DNA from: Rhea pennata
Taxonomy: Eukaryota > Chordata > Aves > Rheiformes > Rheidae
Direction of reading: 5' to 3'
Length of the DNA: 64,000 nucleotides
Assembly: GCF_028389875.1 (NCBI RefSeq)
Contig: NC_084666.1
Location: 33,326,308-33,390,307 of the forward strand
In this document: in pieces, positions 41,161-54,439 of the stretch
Layout of the letters: each line of letters starts with the position of its first letter
Numbering within the stretch: the stretch's first letter is position 1
Made by a program: the position numbers and the translations under genes
The notes under the pieces: model-generated
The model's database searches: none
Told to the model about the DNA's origin: nothing
What the model saw: only the letters and a program-made list of their open reading frames with translations

Positions 41161-42420
41161 CTTTGTGGAGAAAGATTCAGAGAAATCCAGTTTGGGAACT
41201 GGATGCAGCACAACAGCATCAACTTCTAAGTTCCCCTAATAAACCTGCAGGGACAAGGATACTATTTTTCCAGGACCAAAGCAGAATCTTTGCTTTCAGC
41301 CATATAGACAAACCAGCTTGTCTGGGTCTGATGAAGGCACATCATTGTGGTAGAGCAGGAAACACTGTGGACGTACCCTGATGTTTCCGCTGGGTTGAGC
41401 AGAGATTGTACAGCAACATCCCCCTGGTAGGCGTTCTCTCTGCGCCCCTTTGCGCTGGAGGATCTCCCCTGCGGGACCTCTGGGCAAGGAAGGAAGAAGC
41501 TGGTGCATGCCTGGGTCAGAATGTAGCTGTGTAGATTTTAAGGTGGGGTTAATACATAGATTAACCCACCCAGTGGACAGGATAAAGAGAACCCCTGATA
41601 TATATATTTTTTTAATTTCCAAGAAGAAACATCGTTACATGTCTTGGTTCAATTTCCATGACTGTAAAACTTAATAATTAACAGATGGGGGATGGAGGAG
41701 GAGAAAGAAAAGGGGCAGACTTTGTCTTCTGACAAATCTGCAGACCTTTCTGTTTCAGGGAATGAAATATTTCTTTATGTTTATAAGCCATGCTATAAGG
41801 ATGGCTGGGTCTCTGCTTATCCTTCCAACACATTTTCTCCTGAAAATGTTATTTCAGCTTGCTGTTACTGGCTATACTCCTTCCTCCTTCCTCTCAGATA
41901 GCCAGTGATGTGAGGGACTCAGAGTGATTAATAGCTAGATTTTTGTGGCTGTAACTAGTAATGGAGTTCAATATAATAAGCTGGAGCTCAAATATCAGTG
42001 ATTCACAGTGTGTCACTTCTCCGGTTTCATTGTCTCCTGAAATCCCCACACCACTCCAACAAGGGCCAGTAACAGTAGATCAAGGAGTCGCGTGGATGCA
42101 TAACATCTTCCACAGCTTCACCTGGAACAGTTCTGCCTCTGGTCATACAGCGACAGAGCTGCTGAAGAGTTCACTTTGTTGCTTGTTGTCGTCAGACGGG
42201 GCTGAAGCAGTCCGTAAACCTCGCTTGCAGTCCTCAGACAACGGCAACGTGGCGATAGCTTCGGAGTATTTTTACTATTGTGTTTGCTCTGTCATTTCTC
42301 AAAATCCTCAACAATGGGTCAGATTTGCTAACAACAAAGTAACGTGTGCATTTTTGCCATTTAATATCACTGATCCCCTTGTGAGACTGGCTGTGCTTCA
42401 GTTAAGGAGAACATGAAGGG
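41160..42420. other. GC- and CpG-richer island with clustered open frames, unclassified
   Basis: About 1.26 kb that contrasts with the AT-rich flanks. CpG clusters lie at about 41385-41475 and 42085-42260. Open frames are unusually dense: + strand 41163-41381, 41450-41674, 41692-41901 and 41961-42416 (151 codons, the longest in the window), and - strand 41296-41622 (108 codons). The + frames are in different phases. None shows a domain I recognise; the 151-codon frame has three N-glycosylation-type sequons (NIS, NSS, NIT), which may be chance. An 8-bp inverted repeat GGGTTAAT/ATTAACCC with a 6-base loop lies at 41546-41567. It could be a young or decayed mobile element, an untranslated or non-coding RNA exon, or an isolated CpG-rich promoter. 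Confidence 0.4.
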
Positions 42421-43435
42421 ATTAGGGATACTGCACTACTGAGAAGACATTAATACGTCAAATACGAAGAGTGATCCATAATGATGGTGATTTGACTCCA
42501 TTTCTTTCTCAAAGCGCAATAGCACAACAGAACCACCTTGGAGAGGAAAACTAAGATTTTTAATCTCTTAGAATCAGATAACAGTCACGTCTTGGGCTAA
42601 ACTGTTGAGTGCGACTATGGTCCATTCTGAAAAAGGAAATGGAAAAGCATCCTCTTTTCATGAGTTTTGTTCAGATTTCACAGCTTGCAAAGCTTGAAAC
42701 TTTGCCTTACTATGTAGTGTGTTGAAAACTGCAATAAAATGATAAATTATAATTGCCATGAGCTGGGGGTTAAAGGCAAGTTTGAAAGCATAGAAGCTCT
42801 AGGTCTGTTCACTAAATATTTCAAACATGAACTTATGCTAAATAACTATTGTCAGTAGAAAGAACATGTGTAAAGAAAGATTGGACAACGAAACCTGTAT
42901 CTTCAATGTTATGTCAAAGTGGATTAAAGGTATGAATGTATGATACATTGTGTTCAAAAATTCTACTTATCAGCTGAGAAATCATCCAAAGACTTTTAAG
43001 TAGGCAAGGAGCCCATCTCTGTATAAATTTGATACGATTTACTGTGTAAATAGGCCCCATTGTCTGTTTTTCTGTAGCTCTACTCAGGATTTTTATTTGA
43101 GTTAGTAAAGTATAAATAGAGTGTTATGTACTGGCATAGTAATGACGTTGTTTGCAAAATTTAATATTTGGGAGGAGGGAGAGGGAGGAAGGTTTTAAAT
43201 CACCAGGGTATGTGTCAGACACAGAGGTACCAAAATGGCAGTGCTCTGCCTTTCAGAGCAGGGTGACATGTCACTGATTATCCTTAGGTCACAATGTCCG
43301 TAGAAGCTGGAATATTTGGATGATAGCTTGCTGAAAATACTTACATCACCTGTTTTATTAAGGACATGCAACAGATGTTGATTCCACTCTGGAATCATTT
43401 CTAGAGAAGCAGGACTTCTTATAACTCTATTTACA

Positions 43436-43472
43436 GTTTTTTTTTTTTTTGTTTTTTTTTTTTGTTTTTTTT
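43436..43472. repeat. T-rich tract interrupted by G
   Basis: Three T runs (14, 12 and 8 bases) separated by single G bases. Simple sequence. Confidence 0.9.
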
Positions 43473-44083
43473 AAGGCTTAAGCTAATGGTCTCCTTTCCC
43501 CTTGTCCATTTACTTTTTCTTTTTCACTTTTCACAGTTTCTTTCCTCTGCTTGCTTGTTTGTTTTCTACCCAATATTTCCCTGGTATTTCCTTTTGTCCT
43601 ATGGGTCATTAAGTTTCCCTCTTTGCTTTATGAGCTAGAATAGCGGCTAACAAGTATACAGCACATTATCAAAGACTGCAATCAACAACAGACTTCCTAA
43701 ATTTACAAAAGTTGCTACAACTTTTTCCATGGCCATATAGTACAAAAAAGGAATGAGGATGGTATCTTGGCTTCGTGCCAGTGGCTGGCTTCCCTGAATT
43801 TTAATTAAAGGGCAATTCATCTCTTTGTTTAGTGGGGCACAATGATTTGCATAGTGTCTGACATGAACTGTACCTGAAAAATGGTGAGTTAAGTACATTG
43901 GAATTTGGACCTCTAGTAGTGGAGGAATTTTAGTAGAATTTCCTTAGACCACAGCTGAAATTTGTGGGTATTTTAACATAATTTAGAAAGGTAAAACCAA
44001 AACAAAATTATCAGATCTTACATCCTTCATATATTTTGTCAGTTTGGATCCAGTTGTTCCATAGTATATATCCTCAAAAGATA

Positions 44084-44084
<1 letters not shown>

Positions 44085-44120
<36 letters not shown>
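44085..44120. repeat. A36 homopolymer
   Basis: Pure run of 36 A, followed within about 20 bases by a small AGATTGGA duplication. No retrocopy body was recognised upstream. Confidence 0.95.
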
Positions 44121-44124
<4 letters not shown>

Positions 44125-45429
44125 AAACTGAGTAACCTAAGAAGATTGGAAGATTGGAAAGTTAGGAAAAAATATAGGTAATAGAATAATTTGTTAGCAT
44201 GCCTCTAGTCTCTACTTAAGATTTTATACATTCTTTTTAGGTCATTTTAAGTAATAGGGGAAAATAGCTATAAATGTTAACAATCTAATTTAGTTTTACT
44301 AGAGAAAAAATGAATGCAATGAAATTTCTTAAAATAGGTTTAAGCTGAAGACTGTATAAATGTTCCTATTAAAGAATGTTCTTATTTGAAACCTGATTTG
44401 AGTGCAATATGGTTCTTAAAGTGGCCAAGATTTAGGGTAGGTTTTAGGTAACAGTAGTAACGACATCAAAATACAGAACACACATTGTTAAGTTCAAAAA
44501 GAGTAGGTGTACTAAATGGAGACTGTTAGTGATCTGGGTGGAGTTTAGATAACTCTCTCAATATATCTCTGAGTTAGAGAGACAGGAACCTAGCTGAACT
44601 TCTCACAAGCCTAAACACTGTGGCTTAAAGGACTCTAGAATCTAAAATAAGTACTGAATGAATATAAGCACCTTCACTGTTAGGTAGCTTCTGTTGTTTG
44701 AGATTTCTTTCTTCTAACTTATATTTAAATATTTGACTTCTGACTGTTTCCAATTTTATGCTCTGTAGTAAGGGTACCCTACCTTCCTCTATTTTAATGG
44801 AACAGTGTGGTTAGGTGCTTTTCCAAAATACCTCTAAGTTCATATTTTTAAGTGTCCATCTGTAATGTCCTCTAAAATGTACTTCACTAGATTACAGACA
44901 TTTCAGTGGAAATGTCACTGAACAGGTATTAGTGGAAGTAGTTCTCACTGAGAAGTATTACTGTGAGTTGAAGTTATTCAGTCAAAGGTAGCATAATCTT
45001 ATGATTTCACTGCTGAAATATGAAATAAGTTAGTCACACAGATTGCACGTACACTGCCTAGACTGCCTTTATATTGGCATATGCCACCAGAGCTCTTCTT
45101 TTCTCAATCATCCGGATCAGGAACCTGACCAAAATGGGTCTGCTGTTCCTTTTTGTCTGCTTATATGATTTATTTCTCACAGAAATCAGTGCAGGGAAAG
45201 TCAAATATTTTGTACTTGGGTCTTTTCTCAAGAAGTTGAAATGCTATCTTGATGTACTCTTGAATAATGCAGTCGAGATATGGCCCTATCAACACAGATG
45301 CCACTGTCACTGAGAATTTGATTACAGTAGCCAAATTTTTCAGCCTCTTGGGCTCAGCTCTTCCAAAATGTTCAAAGACTCAATTCTATTTCATTTCAGA
45401 TCGAGAGATTCAAAAATTAATGATCCTAA

Positions 45430-45454
45430 ATATATGTATGTATATATATACATA
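45430..45454. repeat. TATA/TATG microsatellite
   Basis: Short alternating TA run with TATG units. Confidence 0.85.
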
Positions 45455-46778
45455 GATTTAAATAAGCTTTAAGAACTTCTGCTTATTTCTTATTTCTGCT
45501 TTCATATTCAATACTGAAACCTTAGAGGAACAAAGCTATTGTCATAACAGAAAGCTAATCACAGTTTTATGCAGTGACCATTCATTTATTCATGGCATTA
45601 GTTAGCAAAATAAGATTTTGCGTCTGATTGTTTCGTTTAAGACATGAGGCATGAGTATAGGGACACTCACTATTCATTCTGATTTTGGAGTTCATTTTAA
45701 ATTTTTTTACCTTGTTTTGTACTGCACTAGTGAAGTACAAGTCAGCACTATATCTACTCTTGCTTCACTGTAAATGTTATATGTTAAGAAAGTAAAAATA
45801 CTTTCAGCATTTTCCTTTCATTTGTTTCTATCAAGGCAGCACAAACTTCACATGTGGGTAGATAATTAACAAAATACATGCACAGCCCACAAGCCTCTGA
45901 ATCATGTCCCTTTTCTCAGATAACATTCTTTTTTTTTCTGATCTTGCACATTTCAACTCTATTTTGCACTAATAAGTTATTATATAACAATAATCAACAA
46001 GTTTATTATAATAGTAATTGTTGAAATACTTCTTTGCAGGAAACTAGCTTTACATAAATTTTAAATTGTGTTGTATGTGTGCCTGCTTTTAGAACTATGA
46101 CAATTCTATAATTTAAAATGATTAACTATTTATCTGTTTAACATTTTTTTTTAAACGGGAATGCTACTTCTTCATTAAAAATAGAAAAACAAGAAAAAAA
46201 ATCTTTTATGCCTTTTCGCTTTTGATCAGTCTGAACTATTCTGTTAAATATCTGTGAGGTATACCTGGATAACCTGAACTGTCACAGGACATACTGACCT
46301 CGAAGGGTACTGCTTGAAAGCATTTATTAAAATGTACCATTTATCTGGGCTATTTTTATTCATTTGTTCCTACTTTTTTCACCCTTTCTTCTCTTTCAAT
46401 GACTAGCTTCTTACATTTTCCTGACAAGGAAATCTTGAAGGTGCAAGATGAGAAAAATAAAAATAGAAAAACGTTCCCTCAGCAGATAAGCTCACTACCA
46501 CCTCTTCATTGAGGAATTGTAGTTCTCTTACCATGTAAACCATTTTAATGCATAGCACTCCCCACCCACTGCCACGGCTCCCTGCTTTTCAGTCACTTTC
46601 ATATAGGTCTGTACGCATCTATATTGTCATCTCAGTTATGTGAATCATCTCACCAGTTTGATATCATGACTCTTAATCACCATCCTTCATAGAAATAATT
46701 CTTGTTATCCTTTGCCTCAGTGTACTTTAGCTTTGTGAGCAATTTGGAACATTCTGATGATCAGTCTTGTATTTTTAA

Positions 46779-46789
46779 GGGGGGGGGGG
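46779..46789. repeat. G11 homopolymer
   Basis: Eleven consecutive G, unusual in this AT-rich window. Confidence 0.95.
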
Positions 46790-49454
46790 AAAGAACATAT
46801 TTAAATGTAAATTCTGGTCATGTTTTTTTATATCATAATTACAAAATACTAAGTTTTGAATCAGAGGCAACTTTGAATCTAAGTATTACACATATGTAAC
46901 AAGTATTATTGCAAGTTTACTAGTATTATATTATGAAGACAAACACTAGGATATATTTTAACAGATCAGTGAACATATTCTTTTTTTATATTATATCCTC
47001 TCCCTTTCTTTCATCACTATTTGTCTTTAGTTTTGTGCTTTCCAGTGTAGTTTATCCCAAACTTAGACAAGCTGTTATTTTAATTATATAGGCTGATATT
47101 TATTTGTCTTCAGTTTGCCTTTCTTAGATATGAGAAATAGAATTCATAGATCACTACTTTTCTCTCATCTCTCTGCTTGCCAGCCCACTAGCACTAATGG
47201 TGAAAGAATTAGAAAATGCTCAAATGTGAGAAATTGCTACAGGAAAAAAAAAATCATATTTTTTCGGTAGAGCTGTCCTTTGCTTCCTTGTAGTCCCCAA
47301 AGAGCTTTGACACTGTTTCAATGGTTGTCTGCTGAAACAACTGAATTCAAACACAGTGAAACTTTCTTAATCTACAGCTCTCTAACCAGAGTGAATGATC
47401 AGCCAGCTGCTAGGCTCCTGGGTTCTGTGCTGCTCCTGAAGCTGCTATCGAGAGAAAATGTTTTTCAATAACCACACACACTTTACCTCTGGACTAGCTT
47501 TGGCTTCTTGTCATTGTTGCTGAGGTGTAAAGTTCCTTTCAGGCCAAGCTTAAATGGTCCCTCACCTGTTTTTCTTCTGCTCTGACTGCAGGTTTCTGGC
47601 CTTCCTTGGTGCTATACTATTCAGCCCCTTTAATTATCAATTTCCGTGGCCAAGAAGTGGTTTCAAATTAAAGTGTTCCCCTGGGAATCATTTCAGTTGG
47701 CTGGACAGTCTTGCATGGCTGTAAGAGTTTTCTCTATACCTTTTGTCTTCCTTAATCTTTTTCTGCATCCTTCACTGTTTTGAAGTTTCATCTCCAATTC
47801 TTACCAGAACACAGCGTTTTGGTCTATCAGTTGGAACAGTGCACATGATGCAGATCACAGTGCTTTAGATCCTGACTATTCTTTCTTCCTTCTTTTCTCT
47901 TTTTTTTTCTCTCAGTTCTCTTCTAAATAAAAAGATTCTGTACCAAGAAAGGCCTGTTATACTGTGCAGTTTCCAGTTCACTGCCAGACTAGACTTTTGG
48001 GGGATTGTTGCAGTTTGCTGGAAGAGTTTCCAGTAGGAAGAAAGCATGAGTTCCCTCTTTCTTTTCCATGTTTATTGTCACTCTATTTCCATTTGTCTTC
48101 TCTCTGAGCTCTGGACTTTCCGAGTTTGAAAGAAACTTCTATGTTAAGACCCAGTGGTGACATAAAAGACAGTATGGAAACCAAAACCAAGGTTACGGGA
48201 AACTATGTTTTCTTTCTAGAGGCAGAAGCGCTGCTTCTTCTAACTTTCAGTAACACAAATCAAAGTCTCTGAAAAGTTCAGGGATCCTGTAACTGACAGT
48301 AGTTAAAGCCTCATTTACTTGCGACTTTTCTCTGCATCCGAAGTCTTCAGTGGGGCTGAAATATAAAATTATGTTTGGGAAAGTACAATATCTCAACACT
48401 GTTATCGGTCTGCGTATCCCAATCCAACTCTGCCTCACATCTTAATGATGTGAGGGTTTATCTCCTAAAAGAAAAGCTATGTTCTTTTAAAAATACAAGA
48501 AACAAAATATAAGAAAGAAATGCATTAAAGTATCCAGATTAAAGATGGAAAACAGTTTTGACAGTACGTTGCACTGATTTCCTGGGTTTTGATATTGGAT
48601 GATTGCTACATTGCTGTCCTAGGGCTCAGATAAAAAACAAACAAATGAAAAAATAAAACACACAGAAGTCTTGTATTTATGTTCTACTTATTAGAAACAA
48701 AGCATTCAGGATAGAAAGGGTGAAATTTCTGCTACAACAAAGAGCCTAAGCACCAATATTTTCCTTTAAATTTTATTTTTCCTCAGGCAACCAAGCAATC
48801 CTGGCAGGCTTGGTGGTCTTTCTCACCAATTAAACTAGACTGTTAAGAACTATTGTAGTTCAGTATCCTCAGCTAACAATGACCTACTTCAAGCTACAGA
48901 TTTCTGTTAAGTAAAAACCCATGAAAAAAAAATCCCTCAAGGCCATCTGTTGTTTATTTTTGCTATTAGCAGCAAACTGTTCTCTTGGAGAACACAGGTC
49001 AGTCAGTTCCACAGGAAATAGGAACATTCTGCCCTTTTACTTGCTGCTTTGTAAATAGTAGCAGGTATTACTTTTCCCTCGTAATGTTTAAACAGGTAGA
49101 AGTGGGTAATGTGATAATGCAATCTGTTCAGCCATTGCTATCTGAATTCACTGTAATAGATTGGCTGAATGTGGATTTATGAACTCGTACAGTGAAATAA
49201 TCCGAGGATCTTAATATCTGGGATGTTAGTGCCGTTTGATTTCAGTTATCTGTTCTACTCCATGAAATTTCTTTTGCGTATCATGCTATGTCCTGTCTAC
49301 TTTCCTGTTTCCAATTTCATTACGTTTGTTATCTTTAAATTTCTTGTGAGATATGATACATATGACACATGATATATGTTCTTGCACCAACATTTCTACC
49401 ATTTGTATTCGTCCTTTACTTTAACTGCATTTTGTTTAATTAGGAACTTTAAAA

Positions 49455-49508
49455 ATAAAATAAAAATATTACATAAAATAAAAATATTGCATAAAATAAA
49501 AATATTAC
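49455..49508. repeat. three tandem copies of an 18-bp AT-rich unit
   Basis: Three head-to-tail 18-base units (ATAAAATAAAAATATTAC type) with a single A/G difference in the middle copy. Because 18 is divisible by three, the frame across it encodes a repeating six-residue peptide; this is a by-product of the repeat and not a sign of coding. Confidence 0.95.
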
Positions 49509-52062
49509 AATCCAATTTACATCAAAATGTGGAGTTTCAGTACTTTTTTTCTGAATAATCACAGTTATTAGTCAGATGTGGAAAAAAGTAAGGAGGAAGG
49601 AATCTTATTGATGTGTTTTCTGTAGCAATGAGAACAGGGTAAGAAGTAGAAGTGTACAGAAAGATTATGATAATATGCACTTCAGGTTTAAACTGACTTA
49701 CTTCTTAACTAGTTGCTTTAGAAGAAATATGTGCACATCCAGCTATCTCTGCCTAATCATCTCTTGCAACAGCTAAAGCCAAGGAAGGCCAAAAGAGTGG
49801 GTGGTACTTGAAGATAAGAGTGAATCATACAGTTACTGTGAGTAAAAGTCCTGAGCTTTTAATGAGGCATATAAAAATTAGTAACACAGGCAATACGGGT
49901 TTTTCCTTCTTTTTAGAATGAAAATTAGAGATGTGTAATTAGCAGGAAATTATTCTTTTCATTTATTGCTCACGCAGTATAGTAAATTATCTTTATAGCA
50001 TTCCTCAATCTTTTCAGAAGCTAAAGATTAGTAATAATTCTGGAGGCAAGGAAGGAATATAGACCAACTCTGAATTCTTTCTTTTGGTTGCCTTGCTCAC
50101 AATAGTGTTTACCACTTCACATTACCATATTAAAAATAAGACCAGATCTGTTTCATTTCATTTCACACTATATAGATAAAGCAGAGCAGCACAGAATGTG
50201 AAAATAAATTTTTAGAAATAAAATATCACAATCTGATAGTGGTTGCAAGGGTATTGATTTCTCTGAGCATTTTGTGACTTATGCTTAAAAATAAATTTGG
50301 GGGGTGGGGATTTTGGTGATTAACTTGATTCTGGGAGTCAGTCTATACTAGTACTGATTAGGCAAAACACATATAGCCTCTAAGGAGCAGGCATTATTCT
50401 GAAAGAATTATGGGATCATTTTTAGTTAAACTTTAGTGTTTTACTATCTATAATACTAGCTGATATGCTGTGTAAATGAAGTATTCAAAAAATCATTTTC
50501 ATATACTGAATTACTGTTCCAATAAGAGTTGGCTGATTCTGTCTATTTTTATCACTTTTTACTTTTTGGGATAAGCTGAAACCATTATTGTGACAGTTTC
50601 AGATGATTATACTACGCTGGATGCAAGCACAATTTATTTAAGCTACTTTTTTGCATCTGTTTCATAACATATGCTTCCACGTTTCTCACACTGCAATATG
50701 GAAAGCAGAAAGGTCATTGCTTCTGTTTTGATTTCCTTAGATGTCCCCAGATATGTAAAGTCAAAACAAATAGACTCTAGTTAGAAACACACAAACCTAT
50801 TCTATAGATTTCTATATAGGGCAATAGTTTTTGTTACAGTGAACAGATTAAAATAAAGGAACATTATGGTAGGAAGGAAATGATGATAGGCTGAACAGAA
50901 TAAAGCCATCCTGTAAGAATATGTGCTATCAATATCCTGATTCAATCAGAATATTACTGGCGCTTATGTCTGGTTTTGTAAAGTCAATCATAAACAACAT
51001 ATTTTATTGTTTTGAATTTTAAGATTGTGAAAAATAATGGCATAAATAGAAAAATAAGTCACCTTTCTATTGTTTTTCATTCATTTTCCTCAAATTTGAT
51101 CAATATTCTTCCCAAATATTAATGCACCACTGACATGGCAAGAAGGAAAAAATCTCCTCTGTTGGACACTCCTATATGGAGCCCTCTCCAGATCAAGTCT
51201 TTCCCGCGTTGGAATTGGGAGGAATGTCTGCACTGATTTCACTGGGGCCAGACTGAAAACAGCATTGTGGGTGAAAGTTTACAATCTATTTATGAAATGG
51301 CATGGTAATGGTTTCGTTATTATCACAAAACCATTCCTTATTCATGCTATCATTCTGTTTGCTTTGACTACCACTGCATATCAAGCATAGCTTTTCACTG
51401 AGCTCTCCTAATGGCACCCAAGTCTCTTTTTTTTTCCACTTGAGTTCATTTACAGCCTACCAATGAGCATATGTAAATTAAAGGGAATTATCAAAGAAAG
51501 GGAAATGTGAGACATTTTAAAGGGAAGACAGTATAAGTGAGAAGAAAAACATTTCTGCTTTTAGTAATGATATTGGAAAGAACATGAAATAATAAGTGGC
51601 TATATCATTGACCAAAAGTAGATGTATTTTCTTCCATGAGATCAGTGTTCTGTAGATGTTATTAGATAAAAGACAAACAGAAAATCATAAATAGTTTATC
51701 TGTGACAGCAGTTCAAGTTATTTTCCGAAAAAAAAAAAAAAAAAAACACTTAAAATATTTAAAGCATCTTTATAACCATAAAGATGCCCTCTTCTATCAG
51801 AAAAGGTGAAGAGATTAAGTTTCTTCAAAATCATGGTCATGTATGTTTTACATTAGAAAATTTGGATTTTTTTAAAAAATGATTTTCCCCATAACTTTAC
51901 AATAATGCCTGCCATTTTCATTGTGGGATGTTTCTAAGGTCAAAGATAGAAAAAACAGGGGGAAAGTAGATAGTCCACCATTCAAAACAGATACTAGGAA
52001 ACTAAAGACACCAGCTTGAGTTATTTAGATTGACAGTTGGTACCCCTTCCTTTCCTGGCTAT
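49509..52062. other. AT-rich non-coding DNA, no gene seen
   Basis: Contains a G-rich stretch (50298-50309) and an A19 tract (51728-51746). A segment near 51210-51265 reads like a fragment of an old interspersed repeat (words such as TTTCACTGGGGCCAGACTG), but the family cannot be confirmed here. Confidence 0.65.
51728..51746. repeat. A19 homopolymer
   Basis: Pure run of 19 A on the + strand. Confidence 0.95.
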
Positions 52063-52093
52063 CCTAACCCTAACCGTAAACCCTAACCTAACC
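52063..52093 (-). repeat. short interstitial telomeric repeat
   Basis: The + strand reads CCTAACCCTAACCGTAAA followed by CCCTAACCTAACC, that is, about five degenerate copies of the vertebrate telomere repeat (TTAGGG on the minus strand). One unit carries changes (CGTAAA) and one has lost a base. Telomere-type sequence of this length inside a chromosome is usually attributed to telomerase-assisted double-strand-break repair or to an old rearrangement. Flanks are ordinary AT-rich sequence. Confidence 0.85.
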
Positions 52094-54400
52094 TTGTGTA
52101 TTCTAGAAGTACATCTAGGATGTGCATCTTTTCATATCTTTAAAATCCACAAAAGATTTTGACTTTTCATAAAAACAACAGAAGAAGTTATAGCAGCTCT
52201 GAAGCATTTGTGGGGTGAGTTTATTTCAATCAATTGTATTCAATAACTTTTGTAGCAGGTAATATATGAATGAATGTGTGCAGCCCATTTTTTGTTCAAA
52301 ACACTGAAATAAATGAGTCAAGGTAGAAAGCTGGATAATGTACAATGCTGTTCAAATACTTTGCTTGGGATGAGAAATTTTATTTTAAATCTTCCAAATT
52401 CCTTTGGACTCCATCATGTTCATGGTAAATAACAAATAAATATTCTAGATACATATCCAAGTTTGTGTGAACAGTTATATTACTCCTCAAGTCAGTCTGA
52501 GTCACCATGTTCCACGAGTACACACAAAACTGCTTCAGATTTATATAACTCCTCCTTGGAGGGCATAAGCAATATTTCAGTCCTTGTACAAGTCTACATT
52601 ATCTTTTTATGGATTTCCTCAAAGGTGTGTGTTTTCTTTCTGTGTGAATACCACAAATTCTGATACAACTAACTTGTATGGTCAGGATTACCTTTAAGCA
52701 AAGTCATACGTGTGGGTAACTGTACACTAAGTTTCTGATTCAAGTGGCATACGGTTTGGCATGGATTGGTTCGGTGGATGGAATTTTCCTTCAGGGTATG
52801 TTTTCTTCCGTACTCATTCTTTGCCTTATTAATGTGCTATGTTATTTTAAACATACTTTAAATTATGATTTTAAATATTTCCAGCAAGAAATAATGCTCC
52901 CGCTCTGCAAATGGAGTCAGTGGCGCTGGCATTCTGTCTCCTTGCTGAACATTTCTTTTTGTAGTATAAGCTCTCTGTCATAAAAAATGCCCCAGCTCTT
53001 CTGAATATAAACATTACAGTGTTTCCCATGGAGGTGGAGGCTTTGTACTGGCTTCTCCTACTGAAAGGCAAACAGAGAAACAGAGAAGGAAATGCACCAT
53101 AAAAACTGACACAAAGAGATGATGAAGCTTGGTGATGCTGAGGAGATGTTCGGGCTGCTGACCTCGAGGGATTTCTCTTTCTGAACGTCAGGCCTGTTCT
53201 AGGACATCTTGTGCCTCAGCCCAAGTGACAAGAATTGATGAACTTCCATCCTAAACAGCAGCATGATCAGAAACATATCCGTAGATCCAAAGGTAGCCTC
53301 AGGGAAGTTCAGTTCGGTTTAGCTCTGTATGCCATTGACCGTTCTAATGCGGAACCATAACTATATCTCGCCTTTGTGGACAGTGAACATTGATTTGTGC
53401 AGTGAGGCTGGTTTCCAAAGACTGGTCAAGTCTGATAATAGGTAAAATACTTCAAAAATACACATGCACTTTTAGATTTAGATATGATATTATTACTGTT
53501 TTTTAAAATTTGAAAGGTAGTGGGATTAGTTCCTGAGCTCCGGTAGTGCTAATATCTGTTTAAATGGGAGAATGAGCTTTACCAAGATGGAAAGGCTGTG
53601 GGATAGAATAAGAAAAGAAGTCATGTATCAAAAAAAACCCAATAATCTACTTTTGAACTCTGGCGAGGAGGTGACAGGACAGCAAAAGTGGCTGAGGTAT
53701 TTGGACAACTGCTATGTCCTCCTCTCCACAGTTTCATTGATGACTGAAGCTACTTTGTTAAGAGCTATTAGAGTGATACAACAGGAATAGATCTGTAAAG
53801 CAGGTCTGTTGGTGCTAAGTGGCTAATATCCACTCTGCAGACATTTGGGATGTTTTTTCTCATAAACAAGTACTAGTCTGATTCCATGGCTTGAGTGCCT
53901 ATTGGCAATCAGAGAATATCGGTGGAGCATATTAATTACAGAATATTAAATGCATCTTCTGATTTAGTTTCACTGTTAGAAACCCAATTCGTTAGATGGA
54001 TTCACAATACAAAGAAATTGTGATAGGAGAGAACATGCAGTATCCATTTCAAAAGTGTACTTCTTATCTGAAATAAAATACTAATGCAGACGCATCCCAA
54101 GATTCTCTTAGCCTCTGAGTGACTTAGTTCTTTTGCTTTATTTCAGAATAAAAAAGGACTAAATCAAGCAATAATTCCAACATTTGTATCTCTTTCTCTC
54201 AGCCATAATTCATTACTGCATATTTGACAAAGTTTGTGCATATGTTCAGAAAACAAAAAAATAGTTTTTACAAATGGAAGATTTCTCTTTCACAAAAGGT
54301 TCTGCTATGCAGCAATAGATGCCGATTATACAATATGTGCCCTTGAGATAAACTTAAATAAAACATGCACACATACACTCTAGTTTTTTACTCTTTTCAC
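52094..54400. other. non-coding DNA, no gene seen
   Basis: Open frames are at most 79 codons. The part near 53100-53420 is richer in CpG and GC than its surroundings, but carries no recognised repeat or exon. Confidence 0.65.
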
Positions 54401-54418
54401 TACAGATATTTTTTTTTC

Positions 54419-54439
54419 AAAAAAAAAAAAAAAAAAAAA
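54419..54439. repeat. A21 homopolymer preceded by a T run
   Basis: A short T run and one C immediately precede 21 A, making a T/A inverted homopolymer pair able to fold back on itself. Confidence 0.95.

Larger units (their letters stand above)
42421..49440. other. AT-rich non-coding DNA, no gene seen
   Basis: Contains a purine-rich G tract (43170-43193), a T-rich compound tract (43436-43472), an A36 tract (44085-44120), a TATATG run (45430-45454) and a G11 run (46779-46789). Around 47280-48250 composition is a little richer in GC, but no exon can be supported. Open frames are all under 85 codons. Confidence 0.7.

Noticed and set aside
43170..43193. G-quadruplex candidate in a purine tract
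   Set aside because: It has only three GGG runs plus GG, so it misses the usual four-run pattern. The stretches at 7928-7944 and 50298-50309 fail in the same way.
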